NCBI GenBank assembly: GCA_024743215.1
Contig: JANSWZ010000006.1
Span: 159,627-223,626, forward strand
Direction of reading: 5' to 3'
DNA from: Alphaproteobacteria bacterium
GTDB taxonomy: Bacteria; Pseudomonadota; Alphaproteobacteria; Rhizobiales; GCA-2746425
DNA length: 64,000 nucleotides
The notes under the pieces were generated by a model that saw only the letters and a list, made by a program, of their open reading frames with translations, did not search any database and was not told where the DNA came from. Below, piece by piece: positions 43,053-51,273 of this stretch; within the stretch, counting starts at the first letter, position 1, and each line of letters starts with the position of its first letter. A program made the translations under genes and the position numbers.

Positions 43053-44672
43053 TCACTCATCGTATTCTTGGAAATCAACGGTGCCCCTGAGTTTGGGATA
43101 GTAAGCTTGGTCATCAGGAATGATTAGATTTTCTTCTTTGTAATCTCCAGAAGGATTCTGGGGGTCATGGAAACGGCGAATTGCAAGCCCTGGTCCATGA
43201 AAGAACAACCGACAGTCTTCACCCATATTCTTTGCCGTTGCGTCCACCACGCAGTGAGCAAATATTCGTCTCTCTTTTTTGTCAACATGACTCAGTGAAT
43301 CTACGGTGCCGAATTCTGTTACCCAAACATATCTAGGTAGTTCAGTTGATCGGGCAAAGGCCTGTGTTTCCGGGGTCAGATTGTTTCTGATAAGACGATG
43401 TTTGTATTTCCAACCATATGTCAAATACGTACGAGCGATAACATCATTTGATTGTATCTCAGCCGAAAATTCATTGCCCAATTCGACAGAAGATTTAAGT
43501 ATATTTGAAAAATCCCTGCAGATGTTTTTCCATGATGCTTGGTACGTTTCCAACAAGCCCCAAGCAAAGAGTTCTGCTTTTTCCGCTGGAACAAACACCT
43601 TATCTGGGAGCGGAACAATCAAAAAATAGATATTTTCTTCTACGCTATAATCTGTCTCACCGATTGATCCGCCAGTACCAACTGCCATGCGAAGGTTTGG
43701 TCCACGTTGATCGTCGTTTACATAGTATGCCGAGCAAAACTCAGCCCGAGTAGGGCGGATAGGAAGCTTGCTTTTGTCCAATGAGGAGCTGTTAAATACT
43801 TGACCCGTAGCAACAACTGCATGCCCTTCCCCCCACTTGGGATCAAACAGACCCACAATCACAGGAATTCCAGAATCAAGGTAACGATTGATGACGTCTT
43901 TTGGTCTAATCCCTTGCCATTTGAATGGGGTACTTGCCCCTTCACCCAAATAAGTTAGCGGCTTTCGTCCCGATGCCCGCAGCGACGAGACCATTCCATT
44001 CAAGCTTAGAAATTCTGATCCATTTGGAATTGTAGAGCTTACACCTGCAGACTCATGACTGAGAGCCGCTTCCGTTATCCCAACCATCGAGACCCAAGGG
44101 CCTCTGTGGCGGACGTGAAAGTGGCGACTTGCCGACCAAATTGAAGCTTGGGCACAGGCTCCAATTCTTTGGTCCTGTTGGGTCATAGGCATTGCGTCAA
44201 TTTTTAGTTCAGCGCCTAAGACATGCACCGAAAATTCAGCCTTTACCAATGGATGGCATTCATACTCCGAGGGAGGGTCCGGAGTCTTTAAAACCGCTTG
44301 GGCTAGTGGAGCTTCATGAATTGGCCTCAAAACTACGAAACCCAGATAGGACGATTGCCCTTCTTGCTCCAGTTTCCTAGCGAGATTTTTAGCAGATTCA
44401 CTTGCTAGAATTTCAGACAAATCAGTACTAAATAAATGAACTCTACTGCAGATTTTTGAATGCCGCTTGAAGAGGGTCGCGTAGTAAGAAGCGTATGCTT
44501 CAGTGAAATCTCTATCGAGATATTCGTCTTCAACTAAAACCGTCACCGCGCCCAATTCTTCGAAATGGCGAACGAGGTTTGGTACTATTATTTTATTGGA
44601 TTGTCGATTTTCAAGAAGGGTGGTTAGTTGTTTCCAGCCATCATCATCAAGCAAAATTGGCGTGATCGCCAT
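43053..44672 (-). CDS. Predicted papain/C39-fold cysteine peptidase-like protein
   Basis: A 539-aa protein of unknown family. A peptidase C39-like domain lies at about 160-340: Q168-R-I-G-A-C173-A-Q (oxyanion Gln and nucleophile Cys), GEGH284AVVATG (His) and YYVN319D (Asn/Asp). The N-terminal 150 residues and the C-terminal 200 residues have no recognisable domain. No signal peptide or membrane helices. It lies alone in an AT-rich patch beside tRNA-Gly, with a 57-aa ORF just upstream on the same strand. Whether it is a peptidase, deubiquitinase-like or transglutaminase-like enzyme is open. Confidence 0.72.
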   Translation of the reverse strand: MAITPILLDDDGWKQLTTLLENRQSNKIIVPNLVRHFEELGAVTVLVEDEYLDRDFTEAYASYYATLFKRHSKICSRVHLFSTDLSEILASESAKNLARKLEQEGQSSYLGFVVLRPIHEAPLAQAVLKTPDPPSEYECHPLVKAEFSVHVLGAELKIDAMPMTQQDQRIGACAQASIWSASRHFHVRHRGPWVSMVGITEAALSHESAGVSSTIPNGSEFLSLNGMVSSLRASGRKPLTYLGEGASTPFKWQGIRPKDVINRYLDSGIPVIVGLFDPKWGEGHAVVATGQVFNSSSLDKSKLPIRPTRAEFCSAYYVNDDQRGPNLRMAVGTGGSIGETDYSVEENIYFLIVPLPDKVFVPAEKAELFAWGLLETYQASWKNICRDFSNILKSSVELGNEFSAEIQSNDVIARTYLTYGWKYKHRLIRNNLTPETQAFARSTELPRYVWVTEFGTVDSLSHVDKKERRIFAHCVVDATAKNMGEDCRLFFHGPGLAIRRFHDPQNPSGDYKEENLIIPDDQAYYPKLRGTVDFQEYDE

Positions 44673-44719
44673 GGACTACCTGTTTCTCAATTATGTTTGC
44701 TCTGTTTCGAGGTGACAAT

Positions 44720-44893
44720 TCAACCGACCAACAAAGTTCCGCTTTTTTGCTCCGCTGTCTTTATGTTCGCATCAATTAGCTTCAATTTCTGTAAAATCTC
44801 CTCCGAAACGGACGTATCAATTACCAGTCGTGAATTGTCGCCATCAGCAATTTTTGCGTTTTCACGAGAATCATCTAATCGCTTTAGCTGCAT
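44720..44893 (-). CDS. 57-aa ORF upstream of the peptidase-like gene
   Basis: Starts ATG 44893 with AGGAA about 8 nt upstream; stop at 44720, 47 bp before the peptidase gene on the same strand. The product is charged and helical (MQLKRLDDSRENAKIAD at the start; SEEILQKLKLIDANIKTAEQK) and ends SGTLLVG. No known family. Its position suggests a substrate, inhibitor or regulator of the peptidase-like protein; this is conjecture. It is below the length many gene finders report. Confidence 0.5.
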   Translation of the reverse strand: MQLKRLDDSRENAKIADGDNSRLVIDTSVSEEILQKLKLIDANIKTAEQKSGTLLVG

Positions 44894-45253
44894 GGATTGT
44901 TCCTATTCCAAAATGTCAAGATCACTTAAATGGTTGATTTGACTCAAAAAAACACGCTTCAAAAAAGCAAAACCGTTTCAATTCAATGTCTTACTCGCAT
45001 TCCAATTAGAAATAAGCACAATTATTCCTTTCAATCCAGTAAATTTTCCTGTGCCAAATTCAATCGTTGGATCATCCTTAGATAGAGTTAATATCTATAA
45101 AACAATCTAAATTTGTAAATCTAATGAGACGAGGTCCGCGCAGATAGCCGCAGATGAAAAGTATTCTCAAAGTTTTGTCCACTGCAACCTCGAGTCCTAT
45201 GCCCCGACGGATCATGATTCAGCGCCGGATCCTTCACAACCTTCTTATATCGT
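44894..45253. other. AT-rich intergenic stretch
   Basis: About 360 bp with no open frame of note. It should hold the promoter of the leftward 57-aa ORF/peptidase unit. Composition shifts back to GC-rich near 45,120-45,250. No tRNA-like sequence or inverted repeat of note. Confidence 0.45.
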
Positions 45254-45337
45254 CACTTGCTCTTTAAGCGTTCGAATACTCTGATAAATATGCTGGCGGA
45301 AAATCAGGTGGAAGAGGCGTAGTTTGCTGAGTTGATG
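45245..45337 (-). pseudogene. Fragment of a GntR/FCD regulator gene
   Basis: The minus strand encodes LSKLRLFHLIFRQHIYQ followed by SIRTLKEQVTI, closely matching LSKLRLSRLIFRLHNYQ and DIRAFQEHVAI in the intact GntR protein encoded at 45929-46651. Only about 30 codons remain. It is probably the relic of a second gntR or of a duplication that preceded the present arrangement. Confidence 0.65.
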
Positions 45338-45904
45338 CCAATGCAATTCATTGGCATCCTGATCATAGCCGTAACAACAAATAGCCCCGCAATCACTCCC
45401 AACAACCCAATTCTCGGCCTTAATTATCGTAGAACAATCCGCCCCATGGGCAGGAGGCCATGGCGCAACCCACTGCAACTGATGCGGAAAAGGTTCGATC
45501 CAGCAAGCGAACAGTTCCAGTTGAAATTTCCAGCAATGCCCCCTAGACCCTTCTATGCCGCACAACACATTGGGGACTTCGTGGGTATATTCGGGCTGAT
45601 CTATTTTCTGCTTTTTTTTGGGGTGGCCGCTTCTGCTTTCCAACCACACGGAATTCCGACGACACTCGCTGTTGCGATAATCGGCATTTTCGGGTTCTGG
45701 GGGCCGACGAACAAAACCTATAGGAAGCTGTTTTTTGGTGATCGGTCTTTGAGTAAAACCCGCGTGGCCATTGGCGCTTTGGCAAATGTCGTGGTGGTTA
45801 TGATCGTGACGGATTTCAGGCTTTCGGTCTTACAATATCTCGTATTGGTGCTGGCGTGCGGTGCGCTTTATTTTGATTTTGTGCGCAAGCAGGATGCATC
45901 CTAG
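45335..45904 (+). CDS. Hypothetical membrane protein
   Basis: A 189-aa ORF. The first 70 residues are polar and Pro-rich; then hydrophobic segments at about 78-100, 108-125, 142-157 and 162-182 predict four membrane helices, with a conserved-looking FGFWGPTNKTYRKLFFGDRSLSKT loop. The true start may be downstream, since the N-terminal part overlaps the gntR fragment on the other strand and reads like non-coding sequence. No function assigned. Confidence 0.5.
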   Translation: MPMQFIGILIIAVTTNSPAITPNNPILGLNYRRTIRPMGRRPWRNPLQLMRKRFDPASEQFQLKFPAMPPRPFYAAQHIGDFVGIFGLIYFLLFFGVAASAFQPHGIPTTLAVAIIGIFGFWGPTNKTYRKLFFGDRSLSKTRVAIGALANVVVVMIVTDFRLSVLQYLVLVLACGALYFDFVRKQDAS

Positions 45905-45928
45905 CCAAGCGAAAACCTGAATACACCC

Positions 45929-46651
45929 TCAGGCAATCCCCATGATCCGGCCTCTGGACCCATCCAGGTGTTCGTTCAGCGCCTGCACTGCGCCCTCTTC
46001 ATCCCCGTCCATAATTTCTTCCAGGATTGCGACATGCTCCTGGAACGCCCGAATATCCTGATAATTATGCAGGCGGAAAATCAGACGGGAGAGGCGTAGT
46101 TTGCTCAGGACACGGGTCATCATGTCGTTGACAATTTCATTGTCCAGCGCGCCAAGAAACAGCAAATGCATCTCGTGATCCAGATCAGCGAATTCGCTTA
46201 TTTTTTGAAAGTTTGACAGCTGTCGGCCCTGATCGCCATCACTTGCCGCTTTGGTCCGGTCAAACAAATCCTGCACGCCCGTCATGTCACCCTGTTTGAA
46301 AAAGGCGCGCAGGCCCTGGATTTCCAGAATTTTCCGCAGTTGAAACGCATCGGCCAGGAATTCTTCTTCAATGCCGAAAATCTGGATGCCGCGCTGGGGG
46401 ATCAGCTGAACGAAATTTTCCGCCTCCAGCCGCTTCAGCGCTTCGCGCATGGGGTTCAGGGGAATATCGAGAATTTCGCAAAGCTCGCGCTGTGACACCA
46501 TGGAACCAGGGCGAATATCCCCTGAAAACAGATGATCAATGAAAGCATGATAAGCCGCATCCCGAAGGGTCTGGCGGGGTTTGCCGCCAGTGCCTGGTGT
46601 AGCTGGGGAGCTGGGGGAGCTCGGTGTCTTGGGAGTGCTTGACGATTTCAT
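45929..46651 (-). CDS. GntR-family (FadR/FCD) transcriptional regulator
   Basis: A 240-aa regulator. N-terminal winged helix in HLFSGDIRPGSMVSQRELCEILDIPLNPMREALKRLEAENFVQLIPQRGIQI, C-terminal FCD ligand domain (about 95-235) with the Asp/His metal-binding positions in EFADLDHEMH and the final LNEHLDGS. FCD proteins sense small carboxylic acids. ATG 46651 is preceded by GGAG at ideal spacing. Divergent from the UxaA-like gene, so it should control the sulfatase/transport cluster. Confidence 0.9.
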   Translation of the reverse strand: MKSSSTPKTPSSPSSPATPGTGGKPRQTLRDAAYHAFIDHLFSGDIRPGSMVSQRELCEILDIPLNPMREALKRLEAENFVQLIPQRGIQIFGIEEEFLADAFQLRKILEIQGLRAFFKQGDMTGVQDLFDRTKAASDGDQGRQLSNFQKISEFADLDHEMHLLFLGALDNEIVNDMMTRVLSKLRLSRLIFRLHNYQDIRAFQEHVAILEEIMDGDEEGAVQALNEHLDGSRGRIMGIA

Positions 46652-46898
46652 GATCATCTCCTGACTGTCATCTGCGACCTGATTATCCCAAATTGGAACA
46701 GTCCGGTGTTGTCCATCTTCTGCGCTGTTGTTGCTGTTCATCTTCTACGCGGCAATCACGGTCAATCTCAACAACGATGTATTGAACCGCTCAATAAAAC
46801 CGATGGTAAACCCCTGCGCCAAGCCGTTCTCAGCCATACCGCACCCGTTTCAGACAATCAGTTCGACAACAGGAAAGCAAAAATCGACTTGAATTACA

Positions 46899-46926
46899 AC
46901 TGAGATGTCAGTAAAGATATCAGTAA
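46899..46926. promoter_or_regulatory. Candidate GntR operator at the head of the sulfatase cluster
   Basis: ACTGA-GATG-TCAGT (46899-46912) is a perfect 5-bp-arm inverted repeat; GATRTCAGTAA is repeated at 46904-46914 and 46916-46926. It is 20-45 bp upstream of the TTG start of the UxaA-like gene. The 14-mer recurs with one change at 49982-49995, upstream of tctC. Confidence 0.5.
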
Positions 46927-46945
46927 TATTCATCAGGACGGCACA

Positions 46946-48112
46946 TTGGCAACACAACACACATTTCTGGGCTATCAACGTCAGCAGGGCCAACCTGGGA
47001 TTCGCAATACACTGCTTATTCTCAATGTGTCCGGCCTCACCCAGCCAGCAGCCAGAAGGATTGAAGCAGCCTTGTCCGGTGCCGTATTGGTGTCCATGCC
47101 GCACGGAAACGGGATGACCGGCAACAATGATGAGCAGGTCAACCGCATTCTTCTCAACCTTGCGGCAAACCCCAATGTGGGTGCCATATTGGTCCTCAGT
47201 TCCGACAAACGACGGGCCGCACTGTTTGAAGACGCCCCTTCAAACCTCGGCAAACCCTTTGAGTTTTTGTCCCTGGGCGATTGTGATCGCGACATTATTG
47301 CATTCACGGCCTGCGCTGTGCGGATCGCCGCCCGATTACTGGTCGATATCAGTCGCCAGACACGCAAAGCCTGTGCGGTTTCAGAGCTCACGCTGGGCCT
47401 GCAATGCGGCATGTCAGACCCATCATCCGGAATTGCCGCAAACCCGCTTCTGGGTGTTCTGTCCGACGCGCATATCGACGCTGGCGGGACCGTGATATTC
47501 AGCGAAACGGCTGAATGGCTCGGGTGCGAAGAATCGGTCGCGGAGCGTGCAGCTTCCAAGCCTGTATCAGACGCAATTCTAGAGGCAATATCCCGGCGCG
47601 AGCGGCTTGCGGTGGAAGCAGGCATAGATCTGATGGGCAACAACCCCAATCAGGCCAATATTGATTCCGGCCTGAGCACCATTGAGGACAAGGCCATTGG
47701 CAGCATTGCAAAATCAGGAAGCCAGCCAATCACCTCCATGCTGGGTTTTGGCGGGCGCCCCGCAGCCGCAGGCCTTCATGCCATGGATGGGCCAAGCTTT
47801 TCACCGGAATCGCTCACCGGTCTGGCCGCAGCAGGAGCACAGATCATTCTGTTCACCACGGGCTGCGGCAACAGCTATGTCAGCGCCCTGTGCCCGACCG
47901 TCAAAATCACTGCCAACCCGGACGTGGCATCAGCCCTCCCCGACCAGATTGATTTCGACTGTTCGGATTTGATCACCGATGATCGAAGTCTCGACGATGC
48001 AAAAACCCGTCTGGAAGGCGAAATTGCAGCCATCGCATCCGGTGCTCTTACCCTTGGTGAAGTGCTGCTGGAAGGTGATGAAGTCATCAGCCGTTTTGGG
48101 GAATCCCTGTGA
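46946..48112 (+). CDS. UxaA/SuyB-like large subunit (altronate dehydratase or sulfolactate lyase type)
   Basis: A 388-aa protein starting at TTG 46946 with AGGA upstream. It covers the C-terminal part of the altronate dehydratase (UxaA) family: VSMPHGNGMTGNNDEQVNRILLNLAANPNVGAILVLS, LGLQCGMSDPSSGIAANPLLG, and GAQIILFTTGCGNSYVSALCPTVKIT. The N-terminal SAF domain is a separate gene immediately downstream. Split forms of this family include (2R)-sulfolactate sulfo-lyase (SuyAB), but the usual order there is small then large. Substrate is probably a hydroxy acid; which one is unknown. Confidence 0.8.
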   Translation: MATQHTFLGYQRQQGQPGIRNTLLILNVSGLTQPAARRIEAALSGAVLVSMPHGNGMTGNNDEQVNRILLNLAANPNVGAILVLSSDKRRAALFEDAPSNLGKPFEFLSLGDCDRDIIAFTACAVRIAARLLVDISRQTRKACAVSELTLGLQCGMSDPSSGIAANPLLGVLSDAHIDAGGTVIFSETAEWLGCEESVAERAASKPVSDAILEAISRRERLAVEAGIDLMGNNPNQANIDSGLSTIEDKAIGSIAKSGSQPITSMLGFGGRPAAAGLHAMDGPSFSPESLTGLAAAGAQIILFTTGCGNSYVSALCPTVKITANPDVASALPDQIDFDCSDLITDDRSLDDAKTRLEGEIAAIASGALTLGEVLLEGDEVISRFGESL

Positions 48113-48417
48113 GCAAGAGGGACGGCCAGACCAGGGCACTCAAGGGAATGCCGCAGGACAATGTGGCTGTCATCCTCAGCTCGGCCAGAGCTGGCGATGT
48201 CATCCAATTGGTGTGTCATGGCAAGGGCGAAGCTTTGACCTGTGTCACCGACATCCCAACGTTTCACAAGATTGCCACCGGCAACATCAATCAGGGAGAT
48301 GTCGTCATCCGCCGGGGCACGCCCATTGGCATAGCCACGAAGACCATCGACAAGGGCGAACTGGTGCATGTCCACAACATCACATCGCAGCGCGCGCAGA
48401 AATCGGCAGTCCTGTGA
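48109..48417 (+). CDS. SAF-domain small subunit (UxaA N-terminal/SuyA-like)
   Basis: A 102-aa protein starting at GTG 48109, overlapping the stop of the large subunit. DNVAVILSSARAGDVIQLV and FHKIATGNINQGDVVIRRGTPIGIATKTIDKGELVHVHNI is the SAF domain that forms the N-terminus of UxaA; the HVHN end is conserved. It completes the dehydratase/lyase with the preceding gene. The sulfatase gene starts within its stop codon, so all three are coupled. Confidence 0.85.
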   Translation: MSKRDGQTRALKGMPQDNVAVILSSARAGDVIQLVCHGKGEALTCVTDIPTFHKIATGNINQGDVVIRRGTPIGIATKTIDKGELVHVHNITSQRAQKSAVL

Positions 48418-49904
48418 CACAACCAAACATCATTTACATTCTCACCGATCAGCACAATCCGTTCGTCACCGGATGTTATGGCGACAACATTGTGCGCACG
48501 CCAAATCTTGACCGTCTGGCGTCTGAGGGCGTGGTTTTTGACAATGCCTACACACCCTCACCCATCTGCGTGCCTGCACGCATGTCGCTGCTGACAGGCT
48601 GTTATCCGCACAATCAGGAATGCTGGACAAACAGCGACATACTGCCATCTGACCGGCCCACATTCGCCCACGCTCTGGGCGCTGCCGGATATAAAACACG
48701 GCTTGTGGGCCGCATGCATTCAATCGGCCCGGACCAGCTCCGTGGATTTTCAGAACGTTTTGTTGGTGATCACAGCACAAACTGGGTCGGCGGCGTGGCG
48801 CATTCTCTGGGCATTCTGACGGGCACCAGCGGCCCTGCCCGCGTCAGCATCGACAAATCCGGACCCGGTCAATCCTCTTATGAAATTCACGATCATGATG
48901 TGGTCAAATCCTGTCAGGACCTGTCATCCGTCATTGCCAAAGAACAGGCAGCACCTGATGCCGCGCCCTTCTTTCTGCATGTCGGCCTCATGCTGCCGCA
49001 CCAGCCCTATGTCGGCAATCAAGAGCTGTTCAATTACTACTACAACCGCATTCCAGATCCCGAAATCAGCGCGCCGAAGCCAGTGGACGAGCACCCTTAC
49101 CTGCGGGCCTGGAAAGAACAGACTGATACGGCGGATATCTCTGCAGAGGATACGCGCAGAGCACGCGCGGCTTATTATGCGCTGGTTGAAACAACGGACC
49201 GCATGATCGGGGACATTCTTGAAAGCTACCGGGACAAAGGCCTGCTGGAAAACACCCTCATCATCTACGTATCCGATCATGGCGATCAGATTGGCGAGCG
49301 CGGTCTGTGGTGGAAACAGACATTTTACGAGCAGTCCGTTCGCGTGCCCATGATCCTGTCTTGGCCGGGCATCATTCCAGCCAATGAGCGGCGGTCGCAG
49401 ATCGTCAATCTGGTAGACATTGCGCCAACACTGGTGGAAGCCGCCAACCATAGTCAGAGCGGTAAAGCTGTTCAGATGCCCGAAATTGACGGGTCTGGTT
49501 TCCTGCAGCTTGCCATCGATGGGAAAGCGCCATGGAACAATGAAACCTTTTCTGAATACTGCACCGACGGAATGAACAAACGGATGCCGGAAAAAGTACA
49601 ACAGCGCATGATCCGCTCTGGCCCATGGAAGCTGATTTACTATCACGGCTACCCCTCTCAGCTTTTTAATCTGGAAGATGATCCGCTTGAAACAAACGAT
49701 CTGATCAAAGCCCCCAGCCATGCGGATCTGGTGCACGCCCTTCAGGAAAAAATCCTGAAAAACTGGGACCGGGAGCAGATCAGCCAGACCATGGAACAGA
49801 GGCGCTTGCGAAAAACAATCCTGTCAGAATGGAGCCGCCAGACAAAGCCCGCAGACACATACCGATGGGCCATCAACAAAGACGACAATTGGCTCGATTC
49901 ATGA
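48414..49904 (+). CDS. Type I (formylglycine) sulfatase, choline-sulfatase-like
   Basis: A 496-aa arylsulfatase-family enzyme that hydrolyses a sulfate ester. Metal ligands in ILTDQH near residue 12 and in YVSDHGDQIGERG; the C-x-P-x-R motif is C52-V-P-A-R56, where Cys becomes formylglycine, followed by MSLLTG. VGRMHSIGPDQLRGF resembles the choline-sulfatase (BetC) branch. No signal peptide, so it is cytosolic. GTG 48414 overlaps the stop of the SAF gene. A formylglycine-generating enzyme is not in the window. Substrate is imported by the adjacent TTT system, by inference. Confidence 0.87.
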   Translation: MTQPNIIYILTDQHNPFVTGCYGDNIVRTPNLDRLASEGVVFDNAYTPSPICVPARMSLLTGCYPHNQECWTNSDILPSDRPTFAHALGAAGYKTRLVGRMHSIGPDQLRGFSERFVGDHSTNWVGGVAHSLGILTGTSGPARVSIDKSGPGQSSYEIHDHDVVKSCQDLSSVIAKEQAAPDAAPFFLHVGLMLPHQPYVGNQELFNYYYNRIPDPEISAPKPVDEHPYLRAWKEQTDTADISAEDTRRARAAYYALVETTDRMIGDILESYRDKGLLENTLIIYVSDHGDQIGERGLWWKQTFYEQSVRVPMILSWPGIIPANERRSQIVNLVDIAPTLVEAANHSQSGKAVQMPEIDGSGFLQLAIDGKAPWNNETFSEYCTDGMNKRMPEKVQQRMIRSGPWKLIYYHGYPSQLFNLEDDPLETNDLIKAPSHADLVHALQEKILKNWDREQISQTMEQRRLRKTILSEWSRQTKPADTYRWAINKDDNWLDS

Positions 49905-50215
49905 GGGTGGTACATGACAGATTTCCACGGCCTGAAGAACGCCAGCAACTGGGCAGCAAGTTGCAAGATTTTAAGCATTTAACTAAGATGTCAGTTGCGT
50001 GCACAGTGTCGGATCATCGGATAGAACCCAAGGCCTGCCAAGCCGGTTCGGGGCTGAAGACACGCCGGGGCAGGACATTCAGATATTCAAATTTGGCAAC
50101 ACGAGGTCGCGTATTCCCGCCACCCACAATTGCCGGATCACCCAATCGTCTCCGGGGATTGGAACCTGGAACTTTATCGAAACAAAATATCGAAAACCCA
50201 AGGGAGGAAGTTTAA
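49905..50215 (+). promoter_or_regulatory. Intergenic region with promoter signals before tctC
   Basis: 311 bp without a convincing gene. It contains ACTAAGATGTCAGT (49982-49995), which differs at one base from the palindrome at the head of the cluster (46899-46912), so the GntR protein may control a second promoter here. AAGGGAGGAAG lies directly ahead of tctC. Confidence 0.5.
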
Positions 50216-51169
50216 ATGAAACAGTCATTCACCAGAAAAGTTGCGATAGGTGTCGCAGCAGCCGTGATATCTGCAACAACTGCGTTCGCGGAATATCCGG
50301 AGCGGCAGATAGATTTGATCGTGCCATTTGGCGCAGGTGGCGGCAGCGACCGTGTCGCCCGTATTGTTGATGGCGGCTGGACCGGCGAAACGGGCACCGG
50401 CTGGAACTTTCAGTACAAGCCGGGTGCAGGCGGCGCAATCGGTTCAAATGCAATCGCCACAGCGCGCAATGATGGCTACACGGTTGGCATTGTGAACCTG
50501 CCAAATCTGGCCATTCAGCCCATTTCAGGTGCAGCCAGCTTTGCGCTGGATGACTTTACCTATCTGGGCCGTGTCAATGTCGATCCGATTGCCCTCGTTG
50601 TCCCCAGCAACAGCCCTTATACGACGCTGGAAGACTTTGCGGCAGCGGCCCAGGAAAACCCGAAAGTTCTGACGCTCGCAATTACCGGCACGCTTGGCAC
50701 CGCCCATATTGCGGCGCTTGAAATCATGCGCGGTTCGGAAATTGAAGTAACGCTTGTGCCAACACAGGGCGGCGCCAATACAGTCGCACGTGTTGCAGGC
50801 GGCCATGTGTCCGCTGGCATCATTGGTGCTGGCCTTGCATCCCGTCAGGAAACCCTGCGGACATTGGCCATTTCTGGCGGTGAGCGCTCAGCAGCCATGC
50901 CCGATGTGCAGTCATTCTCGGAAGCCGGTTATAATGTCAATGCCGTCACCTCCCGCATTTTCGTTGGGCCAAAAGGCATGCCGGAAGAAGCTGTCAGTTT
51001 CCTGCGCGAAAAGCTTGGAGCTGTTGCCCAGAATGAGGAAATCCGGGCCGAGTTTCTGAAAAGCGGTCAGATTCCTGTCTGGCAATCGGGCGCAGATCTG
51101 GAAGCTGAAGTTCTGGCAATGGGTGATGAAATCCGCGCCCTCCTCGTCGAGTTTGGCGTCCTGAAATAA
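50216..51169 (+). CDS. Tripartite tricarboxylate transporter, substrate-binding protein (TctC family)
   Basis: A 317-aa periplasmic binding protein of the Bug/TctC family. Signal peptide residues 1-25 (MKQSFTRKVAIGVAAAVISATTAFA), then YPERQIDLIVPFGAGGGSDRVARI, the family's N-terminal signature (usual form YP-x-K/R-P-I-x-x-I-V-P-x-x-x-G-G). Typical ligands are di- or tricarboxylates and other organic acids. Full length. A perfect hairpin follows the gene before tctA, which usually keeps the binding protein at higher level. Confidence 0.93.
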   Translation: MKQSFTRKVAIGVAAAVISATTAFAEYPERQIDLIVPFGAGGGSDRVARIVDGGWTGETGTGWNFQYKPGAGGAIGSNAIATARNDGYTVGIVNLPNLAIQPISGAASFALDDFTYLGRVNVDPIALVVPSNSPYTTLEDFAAAAQENPKVLTLAITGTLGTAHIAALEIMRGSEIEVTLVPTQGGANTVARVAGGHVSAGIIGAGLASRQETLRTLAISGGERSAAMPDVQSFSEAGYNVNAVTSRIFVGPKGMPEEAVSFLREKLGAVAQNEEIRAEFLKSGQIPVWQSGADLEAEVLAMGDEIRALLVEFGVLK

Positions 51170-51180
51170 ATGATGCAGCC

Positions 51181-51211
51181 CTGACCGCCTGACGTTTGGT
51201 CAGGCGGTCAG
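51181..51211 (+). terminator. Hairpin between tctC and tctA
   Basis: CTGACCGCCTGAC (51181-51193) and GTCAGGCGGTCAG (51199-51211) form a perfect 13-bp stem with a 5-nt loop, 11 bp after the tctC stop. No T run follows. It probably stabilises the tctC message or partly terminates, lowering expression of the permease genes. Confidence 0.75.
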
Positions 51212-51273
51212 GTTGGGGTGCGGGTCAGGCTCTGGAAGCCACGGCCTGCGCCCCATTTTCAAAGGTGGATTTC

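Noticed and set aside
42775..45250. Genomic island integrated at tRNA-Gly
   Set aside because: Composition supports acquisition, but there is no integrase and no duplicated tRNA 3' end near 45,100-45,300, so classical integration is not shown.
47979..48413. Extension of the sulfatase frame upstream to 47979
   Set aside because: These codons overlap the UxaA-like large and SAF subunit genes in another frame and read as low-sense sequence; the sulfatase family begins at GTG 48414, which overlaps the previous stop.
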